31,728 bases of DNA from an uncultured Rikenellaceae bacterium (GTDB lineage Bacteria > Bacteroidota > Bacteroidia > Bacteroidales > Rikenellaceae), in assembly GCA_910588925.1 (NCBI GenBank), contig CAJURV010000014.1:1-31728 (forward strand), given 5' to 3'. Numbering within the stretch: the stretch's first letter is position 1; the number at the start of each line of letters is the position of its first letter. The notes beneath the pieces were generated by a model, which was not told the DNA's origin, did not search any database, and saw only the letters and a program-made list of their open reading frames with translations. The translations under genes were made by a program, and so were the position numbers. Shown piece after piece: positions 23,915 to 31,728 of the stretch.

Positions 23915-25033
23915 ATGAAAACTTTATTTAACGTCTTATTAGGAGTTATGTCCGTAGCGGCATTATCGTGTTCGCGTCCGGAGGGGTATGTGCTCGATAT
24001 GACTATAACCGGATTCGCCGACAGTTCCCGTTTTTCGATAAGCGACGATAGCGGGGCGATAGAGGATACCGTTATGATAATAGATGGCAAGTTGCATTAC
24101 GAGCGTAAGTTCGGTAGTTCTGAGCCGGTTGTTCTGACGTTTTTCGGTCCGGAGCCGGTAGTATCCTCGGAATATTATTCCGTATTCTTGCTCGCCGCCG
24201 ACGGTTGCCGTGAGACCGTCACCGGAAGCAAGGATGATATGTCTTCGGGCAGGCTCGTATATAAGGGAGCGCCGTGGAGCGACGATATGACGGCGTTGGC
24301 CGAGATTTTAGGCGACAGCAATGCCGAGAGAGACCGGTTGTCGAAAAATTTCGGAACGCTCACCGACGAGGATTGGGCCCGTTATTCGGCACTCAATGAC
24401 CGAATCGACTCTCTGAATATCGCTTTCATCATGGAACGTCCCAACTCATACGTCTCTTTGAGCAATTTGGTGTGGACGATAGATTATATGACGCGCGAAC
24501 AGATCCAGTCGATCTACGATCGTCTTACGCCTGAATATCGGGGCAGTTCATACGCCCGCGTAGCGGAGTTGTTTTTAAACAACAAGAAGATAGAGTTAGG
24601 CGACAGCCTTTCGGCCTACGATATCGTAGGAATAGATGCTTCGGGCGATAGCGTACGCCTCTCCGAGGTCGAGGGTGACTATCTGTTGGTCGATTTCTCG
24701 AACTACGGGTGCGGCTATTGCATTTTCGCCGCACGCGACATGGCAGCTTTGAAAGATCGTTTCGCAGACAGGGTGACGATGATAAGTTACTCGTGCGACG
24801 CCTTACGCGAGATGTGGGCGCAGGAGCGCGAACGCAACGGCATAGAGTGGCTCTCTATATGGAACGGCGAGGGACCTCGCGGCGAGACCTGCATAAAATA
24901 CGGGGTCAACGGCTATCCCTCGTTCTTCGTATTCGGTCCCGACCGCACGTTGGTAGACATGTGGTTCGGTTACGGAAAGGGGGCGATAGAGCGTAAGCTC
25001 GAGGCTTTTTTGGCCGGAGATAAGAGCGAGTAG
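23915..25033 (+). CDS. DUF4369-thioredoxin-like lipoprotein
   Basis: A 372-residue exported protein. The N-terminus is a lipoprotein signal (LLGVMSVAALSC, lipobox ALSC near Cys19). Residues about 26-110 resemble the beta-rich DUF4369 domain. The C-terminal half is a TlpA/ResA-like thioredoxin fold with LVDFSNYGCGYCIF (Cys266-Gly-Tyr-Cys269) and GYPSFFVF, the cis-proline strand. Such proteins are common in Bacteroidetes and act as envelope disulfide reductases; substrates are unknown. The 11-bp gap to the GH89 gene suggests joint transcription, perhaps to keep exported cysteine-containing hydrolases in shape. A strong terminator follows. Confidence 0.85.
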   Translation: MKTLFNVLLGVMSVAALSCSRPEGYVLDMTITGFADSSRFSISDDSGAIEDTVMIIDGKLHYERKFGSSEPVVLTFFGPEPVVSSEYYSVFLLAADGCRETVTGSKDDMSSGRLVYKGAPWSDDMTALAEILGDSNAERDRLSKNFGTLTDEDWARYSALNDRIDSLNIAFIMERPNSYVSLSNLVWTIDYMTREQIQSIYDRLTPEYRGSSYARVAELFLNNKKIELGDSLSAYDIVGIDASGDSVRLSEVEGDYLLVDFSNYGCGYCIFAARDMAALKDRFADRVTMISYSCDALREMWAQERERNGIEWLSIWNGEGPRGETCIKYGVNGYPSFFVFGPDRTLVDMWFGYGKGAIERKLEAFLAGDKSE

Positions 25034-25054
25034 CTTATGTTATACGATACAAAT

Positions 25055-25088
25055 CCCCGTCATCGGTGAAAGATGGCGGGGATGTTTT
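25055..25088 (+). terminator. Terminator after thioredoxin-like lipoprotein
   Basis: Arms CCCCGTCATC (25055-25064) and GATGGCGGGG (25072-25081) form a 10-bp stem with one G-U pair and a 7-base loop, followed by ATGTTTTTT. Confidence 0.9.
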
Positions 25089-25179
25089 TTATTATTACTG
25101 TACGGCAAGAATCCCAAAAGCACAAATCATATTGTGTAAATCACAATCAAAAAATAGGTTTGTTTTTATCTTCCATACG

Positions 25180-25492
25180 CATCACCAAAACAGGAGCCTG
25201 CGGGGGATTGCTTCGGCGGGAAGCTCGAAAGATGCGATTATGCACCTTTGGCGAATAACACTTATAGTTTCATTGCGTTTACTTGCGGGCTTCTGTATGG
25301 GGGAGTTTCTGCCCACCGCGAGGGGCATGCCAGCCCCTCGTTTTTCGGGCTTAAAAGAGGAATGTGTCTAACGGTCCTCGCCGTGGCAGGCAGAAAATAA
25401 AGCTCGGGCCGCGCCTTGCATAGGACAGAAATTTTCACCGGACAGCAATCGTTTTTTATGAGACAAAATTTGCGGTTTTGTCGGCATACCGG
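25180..25492. repeat. Intergenic gap with fragments of block A-type repeats
   Basis: GGAGCCTGCGGGGG near 25193 matches the repeat at 476-650. CCACCGCGAGGGGC runs into a hairpin with arms GAGGGGC (25320-25326) and GCCCCTC (25333-25339) followed by GTTTTT, a terminator-like form. Another small stem is GACAAAA/TTTTGTC (25462-25482), near the end of the minus-strand operon. Plus-strand open frames here (to about 25371) look non-coding. Confidence 0.6.
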
Positions 25493-26602
25493 CTATTTCG
25501 CTTTTCGGAGCCGTACCGTAACAGGGTTGTGGTCGCTGAAAGGAAGCGACGGCGAGTTATAGCGTATGCATTCGAATGACGTGGGGGTGTAGAAAACGTA
25601 GTCGACGTTGAAAAGGCTGTGCAACTCTCTGAACGAATGCGCATATCCCCGTCCTGCCGCTTTGAAGCCGTCTTTGAGACCTTGAGACAGTTTTTTGTAG
25701 GTGTATGAGGCGGGTACGTCGTTGAAGTCGCCGCAGAGTATCACCGGATAGGGCGACGATTGCACGTAGCCTGCCACTATGTCGGCCTGCGCGGCCCGTT
25801 TTATGCCGTTGTTCCGGAGTTTGCCCATAATGCGTTTCAGTCCGGCTTTCATCTCTATCTGCGATTCGTTCTCCACTCCCTCCACGAGGGCTATGTCGTT
25901 GTTGTTGACATCCGTTGTCTGCATGTGGCAGTTGAAGACTCGGACGGTGTCGCCCTCTATTATCATGTCGGCATACATGGCGCCGTTGCTCTCGTTCTCG
26001 AAGACTATCTCTTCCGAACGCAAGATCTTGTGGCGGCTGTATAGGGCCAGTCCGTAGCCTACGCCCGATCCGGGTTCGCTACGTATGTAGAATGTCTTGA
26101 AATAGGGGTAGCCGCCCATTATGGTGCCGATGGTGTCCGCCGGCATCGAAGACGAGGCGTAATATTCCTGTATGGCTAAAATGTCGGGGTCTGTGGTTTT
26201 GATATATTTTGCGATACTGTCGATGGAGCCGTTCCAGTCTGCGTCGCGGAATATGTGAACGTTGTACGTGGTGACGTCGATGTCGGCGGATGTGCGCTTC
26301 TCGTACTGCTTTAAAACAGGCAGTTGTATGTGGCGCGACACCACTCCGTACCCTATGGCCAATAACAACACCGGCAGAAATGCGATGGGCTTCCAGCGTA
26401 TTATCCAAAATAGCGCCAGTAGCAGGTTGAGGCCGATGATAAACGGTGCCGCAAGCCCGAACGGAATGAAAAAGGTGTTGGAGGCAGGGTCGACGGCCGA
26501 AGCCAGATATGCGCATATTAACGCCGCGGCCGCTATGACCGTGACACTGTAGAGCACCAGCTCCGTTACGTTTCTTATTATTTTGGATATACGTCGTATC
26601 AT
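25493..26602 (-). CDS. Membrane-anchored endonuclease/exonuclease/phosphatase-family hydrolase
   Basis: A 369-residue protein. Residues 1-90 hold three hydrophobic segments (about 14-35, 45-67, 72-88), so the protein is anchored in the inner membrane. From residue 108 an EEP (DNase I-like) metal hydrolase domain follows, with TYNVHIF (Asn114), LAIQEY, FNCHMQTT, LCGDFNDVP and the final SDHNPV catalytic pair. These motifs imply divalent-metal phosphodiester or phosphomonoester hydrolysis; nucleic acid, phosphoinositide and sphingolipid substrates are all known in the family and I cannot choose. The domain should lie in the periplasm if three membrane passes are right. The start overlaps the hemH stop (ATGA). 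It is the last gene of the minus-strand operon. Confidence 0.85.
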   Translation of the reverse strand: MIRRISKIIRNVTELVLYSVTVIAAAALICAYLASAVDPASNTFFIPFGLAAPFIIGLNLLLALFWIIRWKPIAFLPVLLLAIGYGVVSRHIQLPVLKQYEKRTSADIDVTTYNVHIFRDADWNGSIDSIAKYIKTTDPDILAIQEYYASSSMPADTIGTIMGGYPYFKTFYIRSEPGSGVGYGLALYSRHKILRSEEIVFENESNGAMYADMIIEGDTVRVFNCHMQTTDVNNNDIALVEGVENESQIEMKAGLKRIMGKLRNNGIKRAAQADIVAGYVQSSPYPVILCGDFNDVPASYTYKKLSQGLKDGFKAAGRGYAHSFRELHSLFNVDYVFYTPTSFECIRYNSPSLPFSDHNPVTVRLRKAK

Positions 26603-27630
26603 ATAGTCTTAGTGTTATCGGTCGTGGTTTTGCGCGACCATGAGGCTATCTCTCCGGCAAGGGCGTCACACCATCTGTCGTCGTCGTTGAGACATGGGAT
26701 GTAGTGTAACTCGCCGCCAGAGCTTTCGAATATTTCGCGTGCCTGAGCGTCTATCTCCCACAGTGTCTCGAGACAGTCGGCCGTGAATGACGGCGCTACT
26801 ACTGAAAGCGCCTTTACGTTTTCGTCGCGTAGCCGGGCCATCGTATCGTCCAATGCGGGTTTCAGCCACATGCCGTGCCCCAGTCGCGATTGGAATGCCA
26901 CCTGGTAATCGTCGATGCCGGCTTTGGAGGCTATTGCCGCGGCTCCCTCGTAGCATTGCAGCCGGTAACAGTCGTCGTGTCTTTTTTTGTCGATGCAACC
27001 GCGCCACTTCGTTTCGTTACACTCTTCGGCACACTTGCCGTCACATGGCATGTGGCTTAGAGGAAGTCCGTGGAAGCTGAATATCGTCATGCCGTCGGCT
27101 TCTCGCATGCGTGATGCCATTACATCCACGTACGCGGGAAGGTCGTAAAACGGCGGATATATGTCGAGCCTGACGCGCTTATGGCGTTTTAACGCCCGCT
27201 TGGTCTCGTTGACGGTGGATACAACCGTCGATATGGCGAAGTGGGGATATAGCGGTATGAGTAACAGTTCGGTAACTCCGGCGGCGGCCATCTCTTTTAC
27301 CGTATCTTTTATAGGCGGTGAGCCGTAACGCATTGCCGTTCTCACCATAGTGTCATGGCCGCTGTTTCTGAGACGTTCTCGCACTTTGCGTTCAAGCTTT
27401 TCGGTGTTGCGTATGAGCGGGAAGCTCTCGCCGTCCCATATACGCTCGTAAAGCGAGGCGGAATGGGAAGCCCTCGAGGGCACTATTATGCAGTTTACAA
27501 GTATCTTGCGAATCAGCCACGGCATACGCATCACGCATCCGTCCGAGAGAAAGCGTCTCAGATACGAGGCCACCTCTTTCTTTCGCGGAGAGGCCGGCGA
27601 GCCTATATTTACCAAGAGTGCGCCTTTCAT
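26599..27630 (-). CDS. hemH: Ferrochelatase HemH
   Basis: A 343-residue enzyme that inserts Fe(II) into a porphyrin at the end of heme synthesis. It shows LLVNIGSP at the N-terminus, AMRYGSPPI, LLLIPLYPHFAISTV, the catalytic FSFHGLP (His187), FQSRLGHGMWLKPAL and APSFTADCLETLWEID. Between His187 and YQVAFQSR there is an insertion with six cysteines (196, 200, 204, 212, 221, 226), far more than in the E. coli enzyme, which could bind an iron-sulfur cluster or other metal. Bacteroidetes enzymes often have cysteines here. Whether the route uses protoporphyrin or coproporphyrin cannot be read from sequence alone. One base separates it from the small TPR gene. Confidence 0.95.
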   Translation of the reverse strand: MKGALLVNIGSPASPRKKEVASYLRRFLSDGCVMRMPWLIRKILVNCIIVPSRASHSASLYERIWDGESFPLIRNTEKLERKVRERLRNSGHDTMVRTAMRYGSPPIKDTVKEMAAAGVTELLLIPLYPHFAISTVVSTVNETKRALKRHKRVRLDIYPPFYDLPAYVDVMASRMREADGMTIFSFHGLPLSHMPCDGKCAEECNETKWRGCIDKKRHDDCYRLQCYEGAAAIASKAGIDDYQVAFQSRLGHGMWLKPALDDTMARLRDENVKALSVVAPSFTADCLETLWEIDAQAREIFESSGGELHYIPCLNDDDRWCDALAGEIASWSRKTTTDNTKTI

Positions 27631-27631
27631 G

Positions 27632-27868
27632 TCACGGATTCAGTCTGTCTGTGTAGAAATAGCCGAATATGGCCTCTATCATTTCGGCGTGCGCTTTGGC
27701 CTCGGCGTTGTCGGGGTCTATCTCCAAGGCGCTGTAACAGTCGTTCAGAGCCTCATGGTAGAGCCCGGTTTGCTGATATAATACGCAACGTTTCAGATAG
27801 AGCTCCACGGTGGGTGCGGCCTCTATCTGTTTGGTGAGTTCGTCGAGTTTGTTATAAGTGAGCGGCAT
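27632..27868 (-). CDS. Small TPR-type protein
   Basis: A 78-residue soluble protein with two helix pairs of tetratricopeptide type: VELYLKRCVLYQQTGLYHEALNDCYSALEIDPDNAEAKAHAEM carries the spacing of Leu, Tyr, Gly, Tyr, Ala and Pro expected for a TPR. The gene is squeezed between nadD, whose end it overlaps by 17 bp, and hemH (1-bp gap), so translation is probably coupled. A partner cannot be inferred. TPR proteins of this size are frequent in Bacteroidetes. Confidence 0.75.
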   Translation of the reverse strand: MPLTYNKLDELTKQIEAAPTVELYLKRCVLYQQTGLYHEALNDCYSALEIDPDNAEAKAHAEMIEAIFGYFYTDRLNP

Positions 27869-28460
27869 AAAGTCCTTTTTCTCTGATGTAATTCTCTACG
27901 CTTCGGGGCAATAAACGTGCCACCTCTCCTTGCGATCGCAGCCTTTCGCGTAACTCCGTGGAGCTTACGTCGAACAACGGGGCTCCCGTCATGGGCCGGC
28001 ACCACGAGGGTAACGGGTCGGAGTAACCGCGGCGCGGGTAAACCAGTATGTCGTCCAGTAGCCGTTTGAGCTCTTCGGCACGGTGCCAGCGGTCGAAGCC
28101 GGCCACGTTGTCGGCGCCTATCATGAGTGCCAATTCGGCCTTAGGATTGTCTTCCTTCAGACGTTTCACCGTGTCGAACGTGTAGGATGGTCTCGGCATG
28201 GAGAATTCCATGTCGCTGACGGTTGCGAACCCACTCATGCCGCACTCGTCTACGGCCATTGATAGCATGGCGAGACGGTCCGTCTCCGGGGCCAACTCCT
28301 CCAGGCTTTTGAACGGACTTTGGGGCGACACCACGTATATTACACGGTCGGCATAACCACTCTCCACCGCATGTCGGCCTATGGCGATATGGCCGTTATG
28401 CGGAGGGTTGAACGATCCGAAGTAGAGGGCTGTGCGTCCTGTATGCGGTGTTTCGGTCAT
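27852..28460 (-). CDS. nadD: Nicotinate-nucleotide adenylyltransferase NadD
   Basis: A 202-residue cytoplasmic enzyme that makes deamido-NAD from nicotinate mononucleotide and ATP. The nucleotide-binding block is YFGSFNPPHNGHIAIG, with His21 and His24. RPSYTFDTV, LMIGADNVAGFDRWHRAEEL and the C-terminal FDVSSTELRERL also match the family. It overlaps the TPR gene downstream by 17 bp and follows gmk after 70 bp. Confidence 0.95.
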   Translation of the reverse strand: MTETPHTGRTALYFGSFNPPHNGHIAIGRHAVESGYADRVIYVVSPQSPFKSLEELAPETDRLAMLSMAVDECGMSGFATVSDMEFSMPRPSYTFDTVKRLKEDNPKAELALMIGADNVAGFDRWHRAEELKRLLDDILVYPRRGYSDPLPSWCRPMTGAPLFDVSSTELRERLRSQGEVARLLPRSVENYIREKGLYAAHL

Positions 28461-28530
28461 GAGCCTTTCAGAGGTGTTTCCTTATCCTTATAATGTTCCG
28501 GAAGTTTTTGCGGTCTATTGCCGGCGTAGC

Positions 28531-29097
28531 CTATTTGTCGATAAATTCGCGTACCGTGTCCTCCGCCTCCGCCAGAGCCGTATCTAACGAGTCGTTAACG
28601 ATGATTTTGTCATAACGGTCTGCCTGGGCCATTTCGCTCTCGGCCTTTGCGACGCGTCGCTCTATATCCTCCGGAGTGTCGGTTCCGCGTCCTTCCAAGC
28701 GGCGTCTTAATTCGTCTACCGAAGGGGGCATTATGAATACGGATAGCGCCCGTTCTCCGAACAGTTTCTTGATATTGAGCCCTCCCTGTACGTCAATGTC
28801 GAATACTACGACGTGTCCTTCGGCCCATATACGGTCAAGCTCCGATTTGAGCGTCCCGTAGCAACTGCCGCTGTATACCTCCTCCCACTCTATGAAGTCG
28901 CCGGAGGCCACGCGTGAAGCGAACTCTTCGGCCGAGAGAAAATAATACTCGCGCCCGTTGCGCTCATCGCCTCGAGGCGCACGCGATGTGGCCGATACGG
29001 AGAACTCGAGCGACGGGAACACCTCGAGCAGATGGTTCACTATAGTGGATTTCCCGGCTCCCGACGGGGCGGAAAAGATCAATACCTTATTATTCAT
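28531..29097 (-). CDS. gmk: Guanylate kinase
   Basis: A 188-residue enzyme that phosphorylates GMP to GDP. I start at 29097 (MNNKVLIFSAPSGAGKST), which puts the P-loop at residues 10-18 as usual; an upstream in-frame start would add 24 residues without similarity. LEFSVSATSRAPRGDERNGREYYFLS is the GMP-binding part, VVVFDIDVQGGLNIKK and a C-terminal lid region follow. It sits between yicC (108-bp gap) and nadD, a pairing common in Bacteroidetes. Confidence 0.95.
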   Translation of the reverse strand: MNNKVLIFSAPSGAGKSTIVNHLLEVFPSLEFSVSATSRAPRGDERNGREYYFLSAEEFASRVASGDFIEWEEVYSGSCYGTLKSELDRIWAEGHVVVFDIDVQGGLNIKKLFGERALSVFIMPPSVDELRRRLEGRGTDTPEDIERRVAKAESEMAQADRYDKIIVNDSLDTALAEAEDTVREFIDK

Positions 29098-29205
29098 AAC
29101 GTTTTGTCGACAGATGTTGCGGTTTTTCATGCGGGAATGGTCGAGAATGATAAAAGAGGCCGTAACCAACGGTATCGGTCGGCTTCTCTTTGTTGGGCGA
29201 CTGTC

Positions 29206-30084
29206 TTAAAGTATATTGAGCGATTGCTCTTTGATCTTCTCTAGTTCGTCTTTCATCTCCACCACTATGCGTTGCATCTCGGCGTGGTTGGCCTTGGAGC
29301 CGGTAGTGTTTATCTCGCGGCCCATCTCCTGACAGATGAAGCCTATCTTGCGTCCCGGGGCCTCATCCTCGGCGACGGTTCTGCGGAAATAGTCGATGTG
29401 TTTTTTGAGGCGGACCTTCTCTTCGGTTATATCCAGTTTCTCTATGTAGAAGATGAGCTCCTGTTCGAAGCGGTTGGGGTCTACGGTTATGCCTCCGGCC
29501 TCTATGTTGTCTTTTATGCGTTTACGGACGGCCTCCACGCGTTCTGCGTCATACGATGCGGCCTCTACGCTCAGCTTTTCTATACGGTCGACACGTTTCA
29601 TTATGTCGGCTATCAATATCTCGCCCTCATGTCTGCGGAAATCGTCCAGCCGTGTCACCGCCTCCGTTGCGGCCTCCATGAGCGCGGCCTCCTCCTCGGG
29701 GCCGAGTTGTTCGCATGGCGCTTTTACTACATCGGGCATGCGTAGTACGGCGGCTACCACCTCGCCGGAACGGGTTTCGAGCCCCAGCGGCGACGCTGCT
29801 TTCTCTATCTGACGGTAGTATTCGGTGAACATGGCGGCGTCTACGGGCGATGCGGCTTTGCCCTCTATAGTCTCGTAGGTTACGAATATGTCCGCCTTGC
29901 CGCGAAGAAGCCTCTTGGTTACGAGAGAGCGTATGTCGAACTCTTTGGACCGGTAGAGCGACGGTATCTTGACGGACAGGTCCATCTGTTTGCCGTTGAG
30001 CGTCTTTATCTCCACGGTTATGCGACGGTCGCCGCATACTACGCTGCCTTTGCCGTAACCGGTCATTGATCTTATCTCTGTCAT
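29206..30084 (-). CDS. yicC: YicC-family endoribonuclease
   Basis: A 292-residue cytoplasmic protein. It opens with the family signature IRSMTGYGKGSVVCGDRRITVEIKTLNGKQMDLSVKIP and closes with the typical end (REINTTGSKANHAEMQRIVVEMKDELEKIKEQSLNI). YicC proteins are metal-dependent endoribonucleases involved in RNA turnover. The gene heads the minus-strand operon with gmk next. A TATTTTTG (-7 type) on the minus strand at 30312-30319 could be its promoter, with copies of the 58-bp hairpin (30157-30295) between it and the gene. Confidence 0.93.
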   Translation of the reverse strand: MTEIRSMTGYGKGSVVCGDRRITVEIKTLNGKQMDLSVKIPSLYRSKEFDIRSLVTKRLLRGKADIFVTYETIEGKAASPVDAAMFTEYYRQIEKAASPLGLETRSGEVVAAVLRMPDVVKAPCEQLGPEEEAALMEAATEAVTRLDDFRRHEGEILIADIMKRVDRIEKLSVEAASYDAERVEAVRKRIKDNIEAGGITVDPNRFEQELIFYIEKLDITEEKVRLKKHIDYFRRTVAEDEAPGRKIGFICQEMGREINTTGSKANHAEMQRIVVEMKDELEKIKEQSLNIL

Positions 30085-30156
30085 AGGTGTTGTCTTTATG
30101 TTGAATTTTATTCGACCGTTTTCGTTTCGGTAATTAAGGCTTCGCTTTGATGCAGA

Positions 30157-30295
30157 CGTTTTCTCACCTCGGCAGTCATTGCGCTCGGCTTATCGAAAGC
30201 GTTCGCCTTATCGCATTGGGCTTATACGACCGATCCGTTTTATACAGTCGGTCTCTTGCCTCGGCGATGCGTCGCTTTAGGCTTACCGAAAAAAG
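30157..30295 (-). repeat. Two diverged copies of the 58-bp hairpin
   Basis: 30157-30201 keeps the outer arms (CGTTTTCTCACCTCGG, CGGCTTATCGAAAGCG) but lacks part of the tip. 30252-30295 keeps CTTGCCTCGG and GGCTTACCGAAAA. Both are inverted relative to the array at 11.5 kb and lie between yicC and the tRNA gene. Confidence 0.65.
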
Positions 30296-30361
30296 GTCCT
30301 GTTATATATTACAAAAATAGACAAATTCCACTAAAAACTTTTCTCCTAACGAAAAAAACTT

Positions 30362-30369
30362 TATCTTTG
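30362..30369 (+). promoter_or_regulatory. -7 element of tRNA-Arg promoter
   Basis: TATCTTTG, an exact TAnnTTTG match, 19 bp before the first base of the tRNA. A T-rich segment (CTTTTC, near 30338-30343) stands where TTG would be expected. Confidence 0.7.
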
Positions 30370-30387
30370 CGGTGCTGTAAAGCAGAC

Positions 30388-30461
30388 GGTCCCTTAGCTC
30401 AGCTGGATAGAGCATCAGATTTCTAATCTGACGGTCGAAGGTTCGAGTCCTTCAGGGATCA
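30388..30461 (+). tRNA. tRNA-Arg (anticodon UCU)
   Basis: A 74-base cloverleaf. Acceptor arms GGTCCCT (30388-30394) and AGGGATC (30454-30460) with one G-U pair and discriminator A at 30461; anticodon stem TCAGA/TCTGA with loop TTTCTAA, anticodon TCT at 30422-30424; T-loop GGTTCGAGTCC. CCA is not encoded. It reads AGA and, by wobble, AGG. No second copy of its 3' end is seen in the window, so there is no sign that it served as an attachment site here. Confidence 0.96.
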
Positions 30462-30512
30462 CTTACGGAGCCGGAAGGGCATGTTGTTTTGTCGGGCTTT
30501 GTACGAATAAAT

Positions 30513-30543
30513 GGCGATGAGATTTGTTTCTCGTCGCCTTTTG
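30513..30543 (+). terminator. Terminator after tRNA-Arg
   Basis: Arms GGCGATGAGA (30513-30522) and TCTCGTCGCC (30529-30538) with one mismatch-type G-U/T pair, then TTTTG. A classic intrinsic terminator about 50 bp after the tRNA. Confidence 0.85.
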
Positions 30544-30685
30544 TCTGTTTTGGCTACGGGTTCCTGACGATTTGTGGAGGGCGGGTAAAGGGGGCTTTTA
30601 TGGTATCGTTAGTGTTTCTGTAGTGTGATCGCGGTAATGGTCTAAGTTCCTCGTTTCGCTCGGTTTTTTGTTCCCGGGGTTGCGG

Positions 30686-30900
30686 TTGGCGAGATGATGG
30701 CTTTCTTTTTGGGTTTATGGTATGCGCATTAGCCTGACTTTGCGCCCGGATGTGGTAAATAAACATGACTATTTAATATTATATGCCGCGTAGTGAAAGT
30801 CATTTTTACGGAGTATTGCACGGAGTCACAAGGTACGGAGCCTGCGGGGGACCGCTTAAGCGTGAGGATCTTTCGGTTAGTGGCGGTGATTTAAGCGGAA
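30686..30900 (+). repeat. Direct repeat unit C, copy 1
   Basis: Two parts recur downstream in the same order: TTGGCGAGAYGATG...GTATGCGCATTAG (30686-30732, again at 31075-31121) and GTCACAAGGNACGGAGCCTG through GGCGGTGATTTAAGCG (30825-30898, again at 31201-31275). The second part also shares the core of the repeat at 476-650. The offset changes from 389 to 376 bp, so the units differ by a small indel. Confidence 0.8.
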
Positions 30901-31074
30901 CAGGTTTATGATTGTTAAGTACGTATGGGGCTTCTGATTGTGGTGTTTATGTCCACCGCGAGAGGCGGCTTGTATGTTTTTCATTCTTAGTGTAGGAAAA
31001 GCGGAAAGAGTATTATTGCTCTCGCTAAGTTATGGCTTTATGTTTATGCGGGTATGCCTTTGTTATTTCTGTTG

Positions 31075-31277
31075 TTGGCGAGACGATGATTTTGTTTTGG
31101 GTTTGGTGGTATGCGCATTAGCTGCACTTTTCTTCCGGATGGAATTGACACGACTACTATACTATGTGGTTAGATGTATTTTAGCGATACCTTGCCGGGA
31201 GTCACAAGGGACGGAGCCTGCGGGGGACCGCTTAAGCGTGAGGATCTTTCGGTTAGTGGCGGTGATTTAAGCGTAAA
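31075..31277 (+). repeat. Direct repeat unit C, copy 2
   Basis: Second copy of the unit at 30686-30900. A plus-strand open frame (30938-31270) spans it, but it crosses the repeat and has a Cys/Phe/Leu-rich composition typical of random frames, so I do not call a gene. Confidence 0.8.
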
Positions 31278-31300
31278 GGTTATATGATTGCTGTAACTTA

Positions 31301-31395
31301 CGCGGGCCTCCGTTGGGGGAGGCTCCGGCCCGCTCATCCCTCGTTCCTCGGGATTTAACGGCGGAATTGTGTTTGATTGCCCTCGCTTCGCTCGG
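31301..31395 (+). repeat. GC-rich block A, full copy
   Basis: Nearly identical to 632-733, in the same orientation and following the same GGAGCCTGCGGGGG-type element, so the order of repeat modules is the same at both ends of the window. Confidence 0.85.
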
Positions 31396-31443
31396 GCATG
31401 TACGCCTTGCGGCGTTCTTTATTAGTTTTTGTTGGGCAGCTTT

Positions 31444-31728
31444 TGTGTATTGTCTCTTGTTGTTGTGTTTAGTATAGTTGGAAGTTTATTAGCGTTTCCG
31501 CTTTAGTTCCGTTTGTTTTTGTTGGGTACGTTTTTGTATTGCTCGTGCGGGTGCATCCCCTTCGGGGACGCGTTAGGGATCTTATAGGTTAGTGAAATAC
31601 GTGGAGGAAGTTTTAGTGGAGTTTTGGAAATACACGATCTCTGAACGCATGAATTGTCGGGTTGTGTGCGCGGGTTTCGGTTAACGTGGGGCTGTTTCCG
31701 TCGCTTTTTAGCCACAAAAATCGCCGAT
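31444..31728 (+). repeat. Dispersed long repeat, cut by window edge
   Basis: Aligns with 15341-15618, including GTGCATCCCCTTCGG and the final GTCGCTTTTTAGCC...AAAAATCGCCGAT. The window ends inside the left arm of what at 15600-15706 is a large inverted repeat. No gene is visible between the tRNA terminator and the window end. Confidence 0.75.

Noticed and set aside
30388..30461. tRNA-Arg as a phage or island attachment site
   Set aside because: I found no second copy of the tRNA 3' end in the window and no integrase next to it.
30938..31270. 110-residue plus-strand open frame rich in Cys, Phe and Leu
   Set aside because: It spans repeat unit C and is out of line with any gene context; hydrophobicity comes from T-rich intergenic DNA.

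Overview
The window looks like a chromosomal segment from a member of the Bacteroidales. The signs are promoters of the TTG-N19/20-TAnnTTTG type, weak Shine-Dalgarno sequences, a zinc-less DksA-like protein typical of the phylum, a GlsA/GlsB-type glycine-lipid pair, a DUF4369-thioredoxin lipoprotein, and the operon series yicC-gmk-nadD-hemH. Isoleucine is mostly written ATA although the DNA is GC-rich, a local codon signature that helps to judge which genes are long-standing residents. I cannot name the genus.

Layout. Positions 1-1477 hold no convincing gene: a strongly G-rich, C-poor stretch (61-360) and two near-identical direct repeats 350 bp apart. Positions 1478-7669 form one self-contained plus-strand transcription unit with its own promoter and terminator. 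It encodes nine proteins of phage-virion type: a helical scaffold-like protein, an HK97/SU10-type (DUF5309-like) major capsid protein with an N-terminal hydrophobic segment, a small protein, a P22-gp4-like head-completion protein, two mutually similar proteins, a one-TM coiled-coil protein, a beta-rich protein and a collagen-like fibre. Terminase, portal, tail tube, tape measure, integrase and lysin are all absent. This cassette is the best candidate for an undescribed system.

Positions 7918-15258 carry plus-strand housekeeping genes: ileS, a dksA-like regulator, a MOP-type polysaccharide flippase and mtaB. A repeat-filled gap (15259-16112) separates mtaB from the minus-strand division genes rsmH-ftsL-ftsI, a dcw cluster that stops before murE. 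From 19842 the plus strand carries the aminoacyl-lipid pair glsA-glsB, then a secreted GH89 alpha-N-acetylglucosaminidase and a thioredoxin-like lipoprotein. Positions 25493-30084 are a compact minus-strand operon (yicC, gmk, nadD, a small TPR gene, hemH, a membrane EEP hydrolase). A tRNA-Arg(UCU) follows, and the last 1.2 kb is again repeats.

At least three families of dispersed non-coding repeats fill the intergenic gaps: a 58-bp hairpin (tandem at 73-bp period near 11.5 kb and scattered elsewhere), a GC-rich block seen at both window ends and next to the capsid cassette, and a roughly 280-bp element at 15.3 kb and at the right edge. All family assignments come from reading motifs by eye; no database search was possible.
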